This document shows, piece after piece, positions 28,525 through 37,847 of a stretch of 64,000 nt of DNA. The translations under genes and the position numbers were made by a program. Every line of letters begins with the position of its first letter. Positions within the stretch are counted from its first letter, which is position 1. The notes under the pieces are model-generated. The model saw nothing but the letters and a program-made list of their open reading frames with translations. It had not been told where the DNA came from and ran no database searches. Location: assembly GCF_000425545.1 (NCBI RefSeq), contig NZ_AUDQ01000004.1:124001-188000 (forward strand). The letters run 5' to 3'. This DNA comes from Sporosarcina ureae DSM 2281 (GTDB lineage: Bacteria; Bacillota; Bacilli; Bacillales_A; Planococcaceae).

Positions 28525-28553
28525 ATCATAAAAGATTGAGTAGACTCTGTCAA
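28525..28553 (-). promoter_or_regulatory. sigma-A promoter of the tcyABC-like operon
   Basis: -35 TTGACA (28553-28548), 17-bp spacer, -10 TATGAT (28530-28525) on the minus strand, 41 bp before the lipoprotein start. Confidence 0.8.
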
Positions 28554-28718
28554 CATGTAAAGCTTGCATCATACGTTATTACACTATACAGAATTCGTTG
28601 GCAAAACTAAATACTTCTGTCTTACGAAAGTAAAATAATAATATGATGCCTAACACGTTTTAATTCCCTAAAGAAGGGGCATACAATCGCTATACTACTA
28701 ACTTAGGGGTTGGATCAC

Positions 28719-30230
28719 ATGGATCAAGGATCTGAGAATGCACGAAGGAAATTAAATAAAACATTAAAGCCATCATGGGTGTTTGCTATCGCACTCGGCT
28801 CATCTGTCGGTTGGGGAGCGTTCATCTTACCAGGGGATTGGATTCAATCTTCCGGACCACTAGGCGCAGTCATTGGATTAGGAATTGGCGCACTCGTGAT
28901 GATGATCATCGCCTCCAGTTATGGTGTAATGATCAAGAAGTTTCCGGTTTCCGGGGGCGGATTTACATACGCTTTTGTGGCGGCAGGGAAAGTATGGGCG
29001 TTTATTTGCGGCTGGTTCTTGTCACTCGGTTATATATCGATCGTCGCATTAAATGCTTCTGCACTCACTTTATTACTGAAATTTTTAGCTCCCGGATTTA
29101 TGAAACAAGGGTTTCTATATAGCGTCGCAGGATGGGACGTATACATACCTGAAATCATCGTTGCCAGTTTGCTGATTTTAGCATTCGCATTTATTAACAC
29201 GACAGGCACAAGTATTTCAGGTCAGATTCAATTTTATTTCAGCGTCTTGCTTGTTGCCGGTGTCATAGTACTCGGTATCTTCACATTCGCTGGAGCCGAA
29301 CAACCGCTTGCCAATTTGCAGCCATTGTTCAAAGGGAATCAGTCAATTATTACTTCTATACTTGTAGTATTGGCAATTGCACCATGGGCATACGTCGGAT
29401 TCGATAATGTGCCGCAAGCTGCAGAAGAATTCAACTTTTCCCCTCGTAAAGCAACTATGCTAATTGTAGCTTCTCTTTTCACATCTTTCGTAATCTATGC
29501 GATCATGATTGGCCTGACTAGCTGGACATACCCTGCAACGGCTAACATCGGAAACGGTGACTTATGGGCAACAGGCGAAGTTGTTCGTTCCGCACTAGGA
29601 ATCGGAGGACTAGGTATTATGGCAGTAGCGATTGTCATGGGAATCTTCACTGGTTTGAACGGTTTCTTCATGTCCTCAAGTCGTCTATTATTTTCTATGG
29701 CGCGTGCACGTGCATTACCTAACTTCTTCCGTGAGATGACGGCAAACCAAACACCTAAGTGGGGGATCTGGTTCGTGGCATTAATTACTTTGCCGACACC
29801 ATGGTTTGGTCGCCAAGCATTGACATGGATCGTTGATATGTCTTCAACGGGCGTATCTGTTGCCTACTTCTTCACATGTCTCGCAGCATTTAAAGTACTA
29901 GCGTGGGGCAAAGAGGAAATAGGACGTGAAATTGCACCATTGAAAAAGTTTTTAGCATTACTGGGTATGGTTGCAAGTGGATCATTCTTAGCATTACTAC
30001 TTGTGCCAAACTCTCCAGCGGCACTCACAACACCCTCTTACTTATTATTACTCGCTTGGACAGTCGTAGGTGTAATCTTCTATACGGTGATCCGCAAGCG
30101 TTACAATAGCCTGACACAAGATGAGACGGAGTATTACATATTAGGGAAATCCATTGACTCAGAAGTGATGGATGCAGCAACTGTAGAACACGATACCGAT
30201 CTTCCTGTTCCAGAAGCTACTCGTTCATAA
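28719..30230 (+). CDS. APC-family amino acid permease
   Basis: 503 residues, 12-14 helices. The helix 1 motif ALGSSVGWGAFILPGDWI and the helix 6 region APWAYVGFDNVPQAAEEF are typical of amino acid/polyamine/organocation carriers. The substrate is not evident. ATG at 28719 is taken over the TTG three codons earlier because AGGGG lies about 8 nt before it. Transcribed alone. Confidence 0.9.
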   Translation: MDQGSENARRKLNKTLKPSWVFAIALGSSVGWGAFILPGDWIQSSGPLGAVIGLGIGALVMMIIASSYGVMIKKFPVSGGGFTYAFVAAGKVWAFICGWFLSLGYISIVALNASALTLLLKFLAPGFMKQGFLYSVAGWDVYIPEIIVASLLILAFAFINTTGTSISGQIQFYFSVLLVAGVIVLGIFTFAGAEQPLANLQPLFKGNQSIITSILVVLAIAPWAYVGFDNVPQAAEEFNFSPRKATMLIVASLFTSFVIYAIMIGLTSWTYPATANIGNGDLWATGEVVRSALGIGGLGIMAVAIVMGIFTGLNGFFMSSSRLLFSMARARALPNFFREMTANQTPKWGIWFVALITLPTPWFGRQALTWIVDMSSTGVSVAYFFTCLAAFKVLAWGKEEIGREIAPLKKFLALLGMVASGSFLALLLVPNSPAALTTPSYLLLLAWTVVGVIFYTVIRKRYNSLTQDETEYYILGKSIDSEVMDAATVEHDTDLPVPEATRS

Positions 30231-30241
30231 GCATACTAAAT

Positions 30242-30282
30242 AAAGGACCGCCACAAGTCTACACTTCTTGTGGCGGTCCTTT
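30242..30282 (+). terminator. terminator of the APC permease gene
   Basis: AAAGGACCGCCACAAG and its complement around a 9-nt loop, ending TTTCC. Confidence 0.9.
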
Positions 30283-30294
30283 CCTTACAGTAGA

Positions 30295-30323
30295 AAAGCA
30301 GAGACCATAAAGGTCTCCGCTTT
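30295..30323 (-). terminator. terminator of the DASS gene
   Basis: AAAGC-GAGACC / GGTCTC-GCTTT hairpin with short T run on the minus strand, 15 bp past the stop. Confidence 0.75.
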
Positions 30324-30337
30324 CATTACATCTAGTC

Positions 30338-31834
30338 TTATAGAAGTCCAATCCACTGCCAGTAAGTCGCACTGAAGAGTAAGATTAACAAGTAACCAAT
30401 AATCGTAAGCGGGACACCTGTCTTCAAGAAGTCTTTCACTGAGAAAGCACCGGTTCCATATGCCAACATGTTCTGCGGAGCACTGACAGGCAGCAAGAAC
30501 CCGAAACTGATGACGAACTGCTGAATTAAAACAAATCCGACTTCATTGACATCAAGTGAAATCGTCGTTGCCAATGCGATAAATATCGGGATTAATGCCG
30601 AGGACAAACTCGTCGCACTCGCAAACCCGAGGTGAATTAAAATATTAAACAGTGACAGTAAAGCAATAGTTGCGAGCAACGGCATAGTATCCAAACCAAT
30701 TGCGCCGAACACTTTATCAGACAGCCACTGTGCACCTGTTGTATCTAGTAATAGTGTACCCATTGAGATACCTACTGCGAAGACGACGATCGTTCCCCAC
30801 GGAATCATTTGCTGAACGGTTTTCCAATCGAATACACCGATCTTTGGTGTGAGTAAAATTGCAATAGCGACAATAGTGACAGTCGTTGTATCAAATGGGT
30901 GCAGTTTTTCTTCTGTTGCCCATAAGAAGAGTAAAGTGACTGCAACGACAATCAAGCGGAGTTCGGAAGCTTTGATTTTGCCGAGTTCTTTTAATTGGCC
31001 CTGAATCAATTCCTTACCGCCTTCAACTACTTGTGTTTCGGGCTTAATAACCAATTTCATGATGAAGAATAAAGCGATTGACATGAGAATAGACCATGGA
31101 GCTGCATACAAGAACCAAGAACTCCACGCGACGGATACACCGAATTCCTTCTCAATAAAGCCAAGGGCGACCATATTCTGTGCAGCACCCGTTTTAATAC
31201 CAACATTCCAGATCGAAACGGATTGAACGGCCGTGATAACGAGCAAAGCTCCTAATCGACTGTTTGTCGGCAATCCGAATGCAGCGACCATACCAAGCAA
31301 GATCGGAACGACAGCTCCAGCACGTGCCGTTGCACTCGGTACGAAGAATGCCAAGACGATCGATACGACGATGGAACCAAAGATAATAGCTCCGGTTTTG
31401 ACGCCTACTTTCGATAGAATATAAAGCGCCAACCGTTTATGTAAGTTGGTCGTCTGCATGGCGGTAGCGAGGAACAATGCTGCCGCTACTAGTGCTACTG
31501 CAGGACTTGAGAATCCGGCCAATGCCATTCTTAAGGCGTTTTTCGTTCCTAACAATTCTTCAGGATTTTCCATGTTCGGCGCGAGGCCGAGCAGTACCGC
31601 AGCTAACCCAAGAATCATGGCTGCGCTGACAGGATACGGTACGGCTTCAGTCACCCATAAGATCACAGCGAATGCTAAGATGGCCAGTGATCTTTGACCG
31701 ACTACAGGTAGATCTGCAGGGTTGGGAAGTAAAACGATAGTTATGAGTACAGCGAATGCCAAGAGTATCCATAACCCCTTCAGATTACGTTTCTGCTTCT
31801 CTGGCTGAGGAGCAACTTCTTGTGTTGTTGTCAC
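30338..31834 (-). CDS. DASS/SLC13 family sodium:dicarboxylate (or anion) symporter
   Basis: 498 residues, about 12 helices and hairpins: LWVTEAVPYPVSAAMILGL near the N-terminus, PSATARAGAVVPIL (SNT-like site 1) and the C-terminal HLGFASATSLSSALIPIFIAL. The family imports succinate, malate, citrate or sulfate with Na+. Transcribed alone from a roughly 260-bp upstream region that has a hairpin ATGTTG...CAACAT at about 31937-31959 but no gene. Confidence 0.92.
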   Translation of the reverse strand: MTTTQEVAPQPEKQKRNLKGLWILLAFAVLITIVLLPNPADLPVVGQRSLAILAFAVILWVTEAVPYPVSAAMILGLAAVLLGLAPNMENPEELLGTKNALRMALAGFSSPAVALVAAALFLATAMQTTNLHKRLALYILSKVGVKTGAIIFGSIVVSIVLAFFVPSATARAGAVVPILLGMVAAFGLPTNSRLGALLVITAVQSVSIWNVGIKTGAAQNMVALGFIEKEFGVSVAWSSWFLYAAPWSILMSIALFFIMKLVIKPETQVVEGGKELIQGQLKELGKIKASELRLIVVAVTLLFLWATEEKLHPFDTTTVTIVAIAILLTPKIGVFDWKTVQQMIPWGTIVVFAVGISMGTLLLDTTGAQWLSDKVFGAIGLDTMPLLATIALLSLFNILIHLGFASATSLSSALIPIFIALATTISLDVNEVGFVLIQQFVISFGFLLPVSAPQNMLAYGTGAFSVKDFLKTGVPLTIIGYLLILLFSATYWQWIGLL

Positions 31835-32037
31835 AAGTATTCATTCCTTTCTATATAAAGTTATATCCTAATAGCACCCTCAACATTTTATAAATAACTA
31901 CATTCTTGATATATGTTGAATGCATTACTGCAAAAACATGTTGTAGCTTCGTTGCAACATATTATAGTAGGAAGTGTTCAAGAGTTCCCCGGTAAGTCAA
32001 TTAGATCTTTCATACAAAATATTCATTTAACGCATCA

Positions 32038-32063
32038 AGAGAGCTTTATATAAAAAGCTCTCT
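32038..32063. terminator. hairpin downstream of the P450 gene
   Basis: AGAGAGCTTT / AAAGCTCTCT, 6-nt loop, 37 bp beyond the P450 stop; no strong T tail, so its terminator role is uncertain. Confidence 0.4.
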
Positions 32064-32099
32064 CAAGAAGTAGAACTCTTTTAGAAAGTCTACTGCTTG

Positions 32100-33359
32100 T
32101 CAGTCTTTTCGTCTCACGTTCTTTAAAATGATTTTACTTTTCGGGATGCTTGGGATATTGACAAGGCTGTAGCTCAAATCCTGTTTTGGCACATCAAATG
32201 TCATACGATTCGCAAAGTAATCCAAGCTCACTTTCATCACTTCGATTGTCACCCACTCTCCAGCACAGCGGTGGTTAAGTATGAATTCTCCACCACCTTG
32301 TGGAATGAGATTGTATGGGGTAATTGGTTCATCCTTGAATCGCGTCGGATCAAACACTTCGGGATTATTCCATATGGTAGGATCATGATTCGTTCCATAG
32401 AAATCAAGCATCGTTAGCGTCCCTTTTTTGAACGCATAGCCTTCCCATTTAAAGTCTTCTTTCACGCGTGCAGCGTTAAACGGGAAAAAAGGATAGAGTC
32501 TGCGTACTTCCTGAACGAAGTCTTGCAAATCTTTTTCATCTTCTGAAGCCAATCTCTTTTGATGTTCGGGATGCTGAATCATCGCGTGTACTTCAAATGC
32601 AATATAAATAGAGATCGCCACAATTGGGCGAATGATGTTCAATACTTCTACAGCTGCTATTTTTTCATTCAGCAACTCGTCCTGTTCATCTCGATGAAAG
32701 GCAAAAACTTTCATAGCCGTGCCTTCAAAAGGAATCAAGTCACCTTTTCGAACCGATTTAATAAGACCACCGATCCATGTCTCCAACTCCTGTCGTGCCT
32801 TCTTCGCCTTCCACTGCTTATAACCAAGTGTCACCGGTGATTCGAAAAGCTGAATGATCGCTTCCTTTTTCTCTTGCACTTCTTTTTCTTTTAACGGGAC
32901 GCCTGCCCATTGACAAGCTAAGCGAAGAAGTAATTCCTGCGCTTCGCTATAAACATTTACTTCCTGTTGTTTTTCAAAATCATTTAACTTCCGCTCCCAT
33001 TGATCTTTCAACATTTCTTTCAACTGGTTGATTTTTTCCGCAGACATAAGCGACATAAAAGCTTCTTTACGATGGCGATGCGCGACCCCGTCGAGTGATT
33101 GCACGCCACCTTCACCTGTTAACGTTTCTTGGAAGCGCTTTGGCATGGCTCCTTTTCGAATAAACTTCTCCGTATCATAAAAGAGTGCTGCAGCTTGTTC
33201 TCCCGACAGGCAAATGACTTTTTCTCCAAGTATATGTGCTTCAAATATATTGGATTGCAACCCTCTTCTGCGATTACCTAAAAACTGATAACCTTCACGA
33301 ATCATACTAGCTGTCTGATTTTTCCTTTCTAATTTTGGCATTGGTCTACTTTCCTGCAT
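32100..33359 (-). CDS. CYP152-type cytochrome P450 (fatty-acid peroxygenase/hydroxylase)
   Basis: 419 residues. The heme-thiolate loop GGGEFILNHRCAGEW is the shortened type of CYP152 (Bacillus YbdT/BSbeta), and the I-helix has RRLYPFFPFNAAR, where the arginine is known in this family to bind the substrate carboxylate and replace the usual acid-alcohol pair. CYP152 enzymes use H2O2 directly to hydroxylate fatty acids (or decarboxylate them to terminal alkenes), needing no reductase; none is encoded nearby. Start M1 or M7 are both possible. Transcribed alone. Confidence 0.93.
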   Translation of the reverse strand: MQESRPMPKLERKNQTASMIREGYQFLGNRRRGLQSNIFEAHILGEKVICLSGEQAAALFYDTEKFIRKGAMPKRFQETLTGEGGVQSLDGVAHRHRKEAFMSLMSAEKINQLKEMLKDQWERKLNDFEKQQEVNVYSEAQELLLRLACQWAGVPLKEKEVQEKKEAIIQLFESPVTLGYKQWKAKKARQELETWIGGLIKSVRKGDLIPFEGTAMKVFAFHRDEQDELLNEKIAAVEVLNIIRPIVAISIYIAFEVHAMIQHPEHQKRLASEDEKDLQDFVQEVRRLYPFFPFNAARVKEDFKWEGYAFKKGTLTMLDFYGTNHDPTIWNNPEVFDPTRFKDEPITPYNLIPQGGGEFILNHRCAGEWVTIEVMKVSLDYFANRMTFDVPKQDLSYSLVNIPSIPKSKIILKNVRRKD

Positions 33360-33436
33360 GAATAATCACTTCCTTTTCGAATACTTTCTATATGCTTTAC
33401 CCTGTTCAGCGTGCGAGTAATCGGTCCATTCCTCTA

Positions 33437-33464
33437 TTGACAAATCTTTCTGACATGATAAAAT
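33437..33464 (+). promoter_or_regulatory. sigma-A promoter upstream of nhaC
   Basis: TTGACA (33437-33442), 16-bp spacer, TAAAAT (33459-33464). It implies a leader of about 150 nt before nhaC. Confidence 0.65.
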
Positions 33465-33547
33465 TCAAAACGATAACTTTCTATACATGTACAGAGCGAT
33501 CTATTATATAATGAATCTATGTCTTCTATACTTTTATTCGCAACTGC

Positions 33548-33599
33548 AGGAGACTGATCAGATACTCCTTCGTCCTTTAAGGGGATGACAGGAGTTTTT
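33548..33599 (+). promoter_or_regulatory. candidate transcription attenuator / riboswitch platform before nhaC
   Basis: A terminator hairpin (ACTCCTTCGTCC paired with GGGGATGACAGGAGT, then TTTTT) sits between promoter and gene. An upstream AGGAG at 33548-33552 can pair instead with CTCCT at 33565-33569, breaking the terminator. Mutually exclusive pairings of this kind mark regulated leaders. No known riboswitch class was recognised. Confidence 0.55.
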
Positions 33600-33623
33600 C
33601 TATATTTACAGGAGGTCATAAGT

Positions 33624-35003
33624 ATGTTCCCAATTAAGGCGATTCATACGCCAACCGTTAAAGCATCAGTCATACTGACCGTGCTAATTGTGGCGATGAT
33701 CAGTGCCAGCATCATCGTATTTGATTCTGTACCACATGTACCCATTTTATTTGCTATTCTTTTATTATTTGGCTATGGATTATGGAAGAAGATTTCATAC
33801 AAAGAGTTGGAACGTGGGTTAGTTGAAGGTGCAAGTTCTGGAATGAGCGCGGTGTTTTTGTTCTTCTTTATCGGAGTTCTCGTGAGTAGCTGGATGATGG
33901 GCGGAACGATTCCTACCTTGATCTATGCTGGACTCCAAATCATTACGCCAACGTTTTTCTACGCCATCGTATTCATCGTCACAGCAATTATCGGCTTATC
34001 GGTCGGTAGTTCATTGACAACTGTTGCTACGATTGGTGTAGCGTTCATTAGTATGGCACATATTTTAGAGCTTTCTTTGCCTATTGCGGCAGGTGCGATT
34101 GTCTCGGGCGCATTTTTTGGCGATAAGATGTCACCGTTGTCTGATACAACCAACTTAGCCTCTTCGATTGTTGGCGTAGACTTATTTGAACATATACGCA
34201 ATATGGGATGGACAACATTTCCCGCGTTCTTCATCTCACTTATCTTATTTGGTGTGTTATCACCCAATGTGACGTCTAGCGATTTTTCGACAATTGAAAA
34301 ATACAGTGATGCACTAATCGGTACAAACTTGATACATTGGTATACGTTAGTTCCTGTCGCTGTGCTGATCATTTTGACATTCGTTAAAGTCCCAGCTATC
34401 CTGACGCTGGCTGTCAGTGCATTATCCGCCATTATCGTTGCATATATCCATACATTTTATGGCGCTTCCGAAGTTTTGAGTATTTTATTTAGTGGCTATG
34501 AAGGGTCCACAGGCGTCGCAGTCGTGGATGAATTATTATCTCGCAGTGATGGAATGGAAGGTATGATGTTCACGATTTCGCTTGTGTTGCTTGCACTTAG
34601 TATGGGCGGCATGCTATTTACGTTAGGTATTGTACAGTGCTTGCTTGCAAAAATTGAAAGTGCGCTACGTAAAGTGTCATCAGTAATTTTGACTTCTGCG
34701 CTTACTGCAATCGGCATCAACGTTTTAATCGGTGAACAGTATTTATCTATCCTATTGACGGGCCAAGCCTTCCAATCCAGCTACGAAAAGGTTGGACTGG
34801 CAAATAAAAACTTGAGCCGTGTCATGGAAGACGCCGGGACCGTCATTAATCCTCTTGTACCATGGAGTGTAGCAGGTATTTTCATCACGACCGTGCTTGA
34901 TGTACCAACGATTGCTTATTTACCATTTGCGTTCTTCTGTTTATTGAGCCCGATTTTAACAGTACTATTTGGCTATTTAGGGAAGACCCTAACACGCATT
35001 TAA
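33624..35003 (+). CDS. nhaC: NhaC-family Na+/H+ antiporter
   Basis: 459 residues, about 11-12 helices, with the NhaC signature GAFFGDKMSPLSDTTNLA and DAGTVINPLVPWSVAG. Exchanges Na+ (or malate/lactate in some relatives) for H+. ATG at 33624 has a perfect AGGAGGT 8 nt upstream; the frame extends into the leader, which is non-coding. Confidence 0.92.
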   Translation: MFPIKAIHTPTVKASVILTVLIVAMISASIIVFDSVPHVPILFAILLLFGYGLWKKISYKELERGLVEGASSGMSAVFLFFFIGVLVSSWMMGGTIPTLIYAGLQIITPTFFYAIVFIVTAIIGLSVGSSLTTVATIGVAFISMAHILELSLPIAAGAIVSGAFFGDKMSPLSDTTNLASSIVGVDLFEHIRNMGWTTFPAFFISLILFGVLSPNVTSSDFSTIEKYSDALIGTNLIHWYTLVPVAVLIILTFVKVPAILTLAVSALSAIIVAYIHTFYGASEVLSILFSGYEGSTGVAVVDELLSRSDGMEGMMFTISLVLLALSMGGMLFTLGIVQCLLAKIESALRKVSSVILTSALTAIGINVLIGEQYLSILLTGQAFQSSYEKVGLANKNLSRVMEDAGTVINPLVPWSVAGIFITTVLDVPTIAYLPFAFFCLLSPILTVLFGYLGKTLTRI

Positions 35004-35009
35004 TTTACA

Positions 35010-35960
35010 TTACGACATGATAATATCATCTTGCTGCTGATCAAGCCGCCGGATTTCTTCTTCTAAAGCTGCACGTTTTCTTGCAAGTCGGTCCTGTATG
35101 CGACGGACATCTTGCGATACTGCGTGTAGCTTCTTTTTGCCGTCAGTAATTCGTGTATGGACCATCCAGTCGGAGAATATATTATCGAAAAACACATCTG
35201 TAAATGTAAAGATATCGTTTTTATTTACTTGGAAAGAATCTGTCGCAGCATCTTGCACATCCATCAATTCCGTCTCATAAAGACGTAGTGCCCGTTGTGC
35301 TTGATGAACATGATCATCCGAGCTGTTGATTTCGGAATACTTTAATGCCGAGACAAAAATTCCTCCTCCTAAAAATGTATCCCACATTGATATCCCTTCC
35401 GCAGAATCCAACTTCTTCATTGCACCTGCCAAAGCTCGTTCCGCCTTTTCCCCCGCTTCAAACGCTTCACCAATTTCACGCAACATAGAATAGACACGCA
35501 CACGATCGTCTGAAATCTTCTGGAGAGTTTGATTGGCAACAGAATCATTCAAACGGATCCATGACTCTTTTTCCTTCAAGAGGTCTTCCCAGTCTTCGTC
35601 AATATGCATGAAGTCCGGTTTCTCTAATTCATTACGCAAATCTTCTACTTCTGCAGTCAGATCTAGTACGTCTTTTTCTGCTTCATTATATTTTAACTCC
35701 ACTTCTGCTGCTTCTTCGATCTCCTTTTTCATCTTTTCGTCCCATCTACCTGTCCATTCACTAATTTTGTTCGCAAATGAAAACTTACCAAGCTTCACAA
35801 CATCCTGCTGTTCTTTCGTCAACTGGCGGTGAAGTTGATCACGTTTTTGTTTCATTATGAGTAGCTTTTCGCTTGTCTGCTCTAAGCGTTTCCTCAAGCG
35901 CCGTTGATTTACTCGTTTTTCCTGTAGACTATTTTGTCGCATCTGAATATCTTGCCGCAT
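35010..35960 (-). CDS. cytoplasmic coiled-coil protein of unknown function
   Basis: 316 residues, not recognised. No signal peptide or membrane segment. Residues 1-140 and the last 60 are long charged coiled coils (LRKRLEQTSEKLLIMKQKR; LARKRAALEEEIRRLDQQ). The middle (about 150-250) has a conserved-looking segment with GISMWDTFLGGG and FFDNIFSDW. Start at ATG 35960 after AAAGGAG. Convergent with nhaC, stops 6 bp apart, and divergent from the DUF421 gene. Might scaffold or sense stress, but nothing in the sequence proves it. Confidence 0.75.
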   Translation of the reverse strand: MRQDIQMRQNSLQEKRVNQRRLRKRLEQTSEKLLIMKQKRDQLHRQLTKEQQDVVKLGKFSFANKISEWTGRWDEKMKKEIEEAAEVELKYNEAEKDVLDLTAEVEDLRNELEKPDFMHIDEDWEDLLKEKESWIRLNDSVANQTLQKISDDRVRVYSMLREIGEAFEAGEKAERALAGAMKKLDSAEGISMWDTFLGGGIFVSALKYSEINSSDDHVHQAQRALRLYETELMDVQDAATDSFQVNKNDIFTFTDVFFDNIFSDWMVHTRITDGKKKLHAVSQDVRRIQDRLARKRAALEEEIRRLDQQQDDIIMS

Positions 35961-36078
35961 GTTGATCACTCCTTTCTTCTTATACGGAGTTGTATCATGT
36001 AAGGATTCATCATTTTCATGCATACTATTTAAAGATCTTCTCACACTAAAGATAAACGCATGAAAAGACGTGAGCATA

Positions 36079-36693
36079 ATGGAGTTCGATTCAATTTGGA
36101 AAGCGGTACTCATTATTGTGGCAGGCATTGTTCTTTTACATATTTCTGGCCGCAAGTCCATTTCACAAATGACAGTCGGCCAAACCGTATTGATGATTGC
36201 GGTCGGCACATTATTGATTCAGCCTGTAGCAAACAAAAATTTATGGCAAACGCTATTCCTTTCATTTATTTTAGTGCTAACACTTTTTTTCTTTGAATTA
36301 TTCGCATTGAAGTGGAATTTCTTTGAAGGAATTTTACGAGGAAGATCAAAAATTGTAATAGAAAATGGCATCCTCAAAAAATCCACTATGAAAAAACTCC
36401 GCTTAACCGTGGATGAATTGGAAATGCATTTGCGGCAAAATGGAATTGAAAGAATTGATGATGTGAAATGGGCGACTATTGAAATGAGTGGACAGCTTGG
36501 TTATGTCTTGATCGACCGCAAGCAATACGCAACGAAAGAAGACATTGCAAGACTTCAGCTGCTATTAGAAGATATGAGCAAGCAACTTGAACTTACTATT
36601 CCTTCCACACCTAAATCTACGCCTGTCATTGAAAGTTCCAATCTATTCACAGAAATAGAACACCCTACCTCCGTTCCTAAAACGCTTGAATAA
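36079..36693 (+). CDS. DUF421 membrane protein (YetF/YrbG-like)
   Basis: 204 residues: three N-terminal membrane helices with LLHISGRKSISQMTVGQT and a C-terminal soluble DUF421 domain (LRGRSKIVIENGILKKSTMKKLRLTVDELEMHLRQNG). Members of this family occur in several copies in sporeformers, some linked to spore germination; function is unsettled. ATG at 36079 chosen to match family N-termini; the ribosome site is weak. Divergent from the coiled-coil gene. Confidence 0.88.
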   Translation: MEFDSIWKAVLIIVAGIVLLHISGRKSISQMTVGQTVLMIAVGTLLIQPVANKNLWQTLFLSFILVLTLFFFELFALKWNFFEGILRGRSKIVIENGILKKSTMKKLRLTVDELEMHLRQNGIERIDDVKWATIEMSGQLGYVLIDRKQYATKEDIARLQLLLEDMSKQLELTIPSTPKSTPVIESSNLFTEIEHPTSVPKTLE

Positions 36694-36762
36694 AAGTTTA
36701 ATGAGCAAGGGAAAGGGGGAAGGTACTTATAACAACTCCAAAATCGAGAGGAAGAAGCATAT

Positions 36763-36882
36763 ATGATAAGAGTAATAAAAAAATTAATAAAATGGGGAAT
36801 GGTGTTATATCCTGTCGCAAAAACCGTCATGAATGAAAAGAAGAAAAAAGAGGCGTATTCAAGTAGTAAAGGTCGTAGGTAA
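36763..36882 (+). CDS. 39-residue basic small protein
   Basis: Short gene with GAGGAAG 8 nt before its ATG: MIRVIKKLIKWGMVLYPVAK then TVMNEKKKKEAYSSSKGRR. It has an amphipathic or membrane-touching N-terminus and a very basic C-terminus (10 Lys/Arg in the last 16 residues). Lies 70 bp behind the DUF421 gene and right before a terminator, which argues for a real last gene of that transcript. Function unknown. Confidence 0.6.
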   Translation: MIRVIKKLIKWGMVLYPVAKTVMNEKKKKEAYSSSKGRR

Positions 36883-36887
36883 AGCTC

Positions 36888-36933
36888 AATCAAAATCGAT
36901 GCCAACTAATTCTTTGGTATCGGTTTTGATTTA
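36888..36933 (+). terminator. terminator behind the DUF421/small-protein transcript
   Basis: Hairpin AATCAAAA-CGAT-CCAA with complement (two mismatches), 7-nt loop, T-rich end. Confidence 0.7.
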
Positions 36934-37101
36934 TTATAATGAAAAAGTAAAACTTATTCTATAAAACACCTTTATTTATTACCAAGAAAAGAGTATACTA
37001 AGTATGAGGATTTTTTTCTGACCTCTTTTTTCCTCACATTGTTTGATCCCCAAACAAAAAGCTCCAGGTACATTCATTACCTATGGAGGAGAATTTAACA
37101 C

Positions 37102-37698
37102 ATGCATTGGTACAACAAATTGAAAGAGTATTTTCCAATCGAAGAGATGAAGTCGCAGGAACATATGGAGACATTACTGAATGATAAAGGCAATGTCTAC
37201 TATAAGGAAGAAGGGCCAAAGCACGTATTGATGTACGTAGAAACGGAGGACTTCGTTTTCGTAGACTATCTTTTCGTATCTTCAGCCGCACGTGGTGAAG
37301 GGTTAGGAAAAAAACTGCTGGATTCGTTGAAAACCAAGAAAAAACCGATCTTACTGGAAGTGGAACCAGTAGACGAAGCCGAACCAGATACTGAGAAACG
37401 ACTGAAGTTCTATGCACGTGAAGAGTTCATGCACGCACAGAAAATCGGCTATAATCGCCGTTCATTAGCCACTGGCGAACAAACCATCCTCGAAATTCTA
37501 TACTGGGCACCCCCGCAGTCATCACAAGCGGATGAACAAGATGTATTCAACGCGATGAAAACAACCTACGAAGAAATTCACACCTACAAAGACCAAGATT
37601 TCTATGGAGATTCATACGATTCCACTGATAAAGTTCTGCAATATCAAGCGAAACCAAAAAAGAATATTTTAGAACCTTTCACAACAGTGAGCGTGTGA
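37102..37698 (+). CDS. GNAT-family N-acetyltransferase
   Basis: 198 residues with the GNAT core VDYLFVSSAARGEGLGKKLL (acetyl-CoA pyrophosphate loop RGEGLG) followed by PILLEVEP and FYAREEF. The acceptor substrate is unknown. A tail of about 55 residues after the GNAT fold contains an acidic stretch. GGAGG precedes ATG. Monocistronic with its own terminator. Confidence 0.88.
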   Translation: MHWYNKLKEYFPIEEMKSQEHMETLLNDKGNVYYKEEGPKHVLMYVETEDFVFVDYLFVSSAARGEGLGKKLLDSLKTKKKPILLEVEPVDEAEPDTEKRLKFYAREEFMHAQKIGYNRRSLATGEQTILEILYWAPPQSSQADEQDVFNAMKTTYEEIHTYKDQDFYGDSYDSTDKVLQYQAKPKKNILEPFTTVSV

Positions 37699-37702
37699 TC
37701 AG

Positions 37703-37730
37703 AAGCCGGTCTTTCATAGACCGGCTTTTT
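37703..37730 (+). terminator. terminator of the GNAT gene
   Basis: AAGCCGGTCT / AGACCGGCTT, 6-nt loop, T6. Confidence 0.92.
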
Positions 37731-37788
37731 TGTGTACTGATACATACTATCTTGTTAGTTGACTCCCCTTCTAAATAATCACCTAACA

Positions 37789-37803
37789 GTTGATTGAATC
37801 AAC
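37789..37803. promoter_or_regulatory. palindrome, candidate operator of the XRE regulator
   Basis: Perfect GTTGATT-G-AATCAAC 45 bp before the XRE start codon; a half-site-like TTGTTAGTTGA lies 28 bp upstream. Confidence 0.5.
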
Positions 37804-37847
37804 AAGTGTTTAACCTTACACTGAATAAAAGAGAAAGGTGGGAGGAT

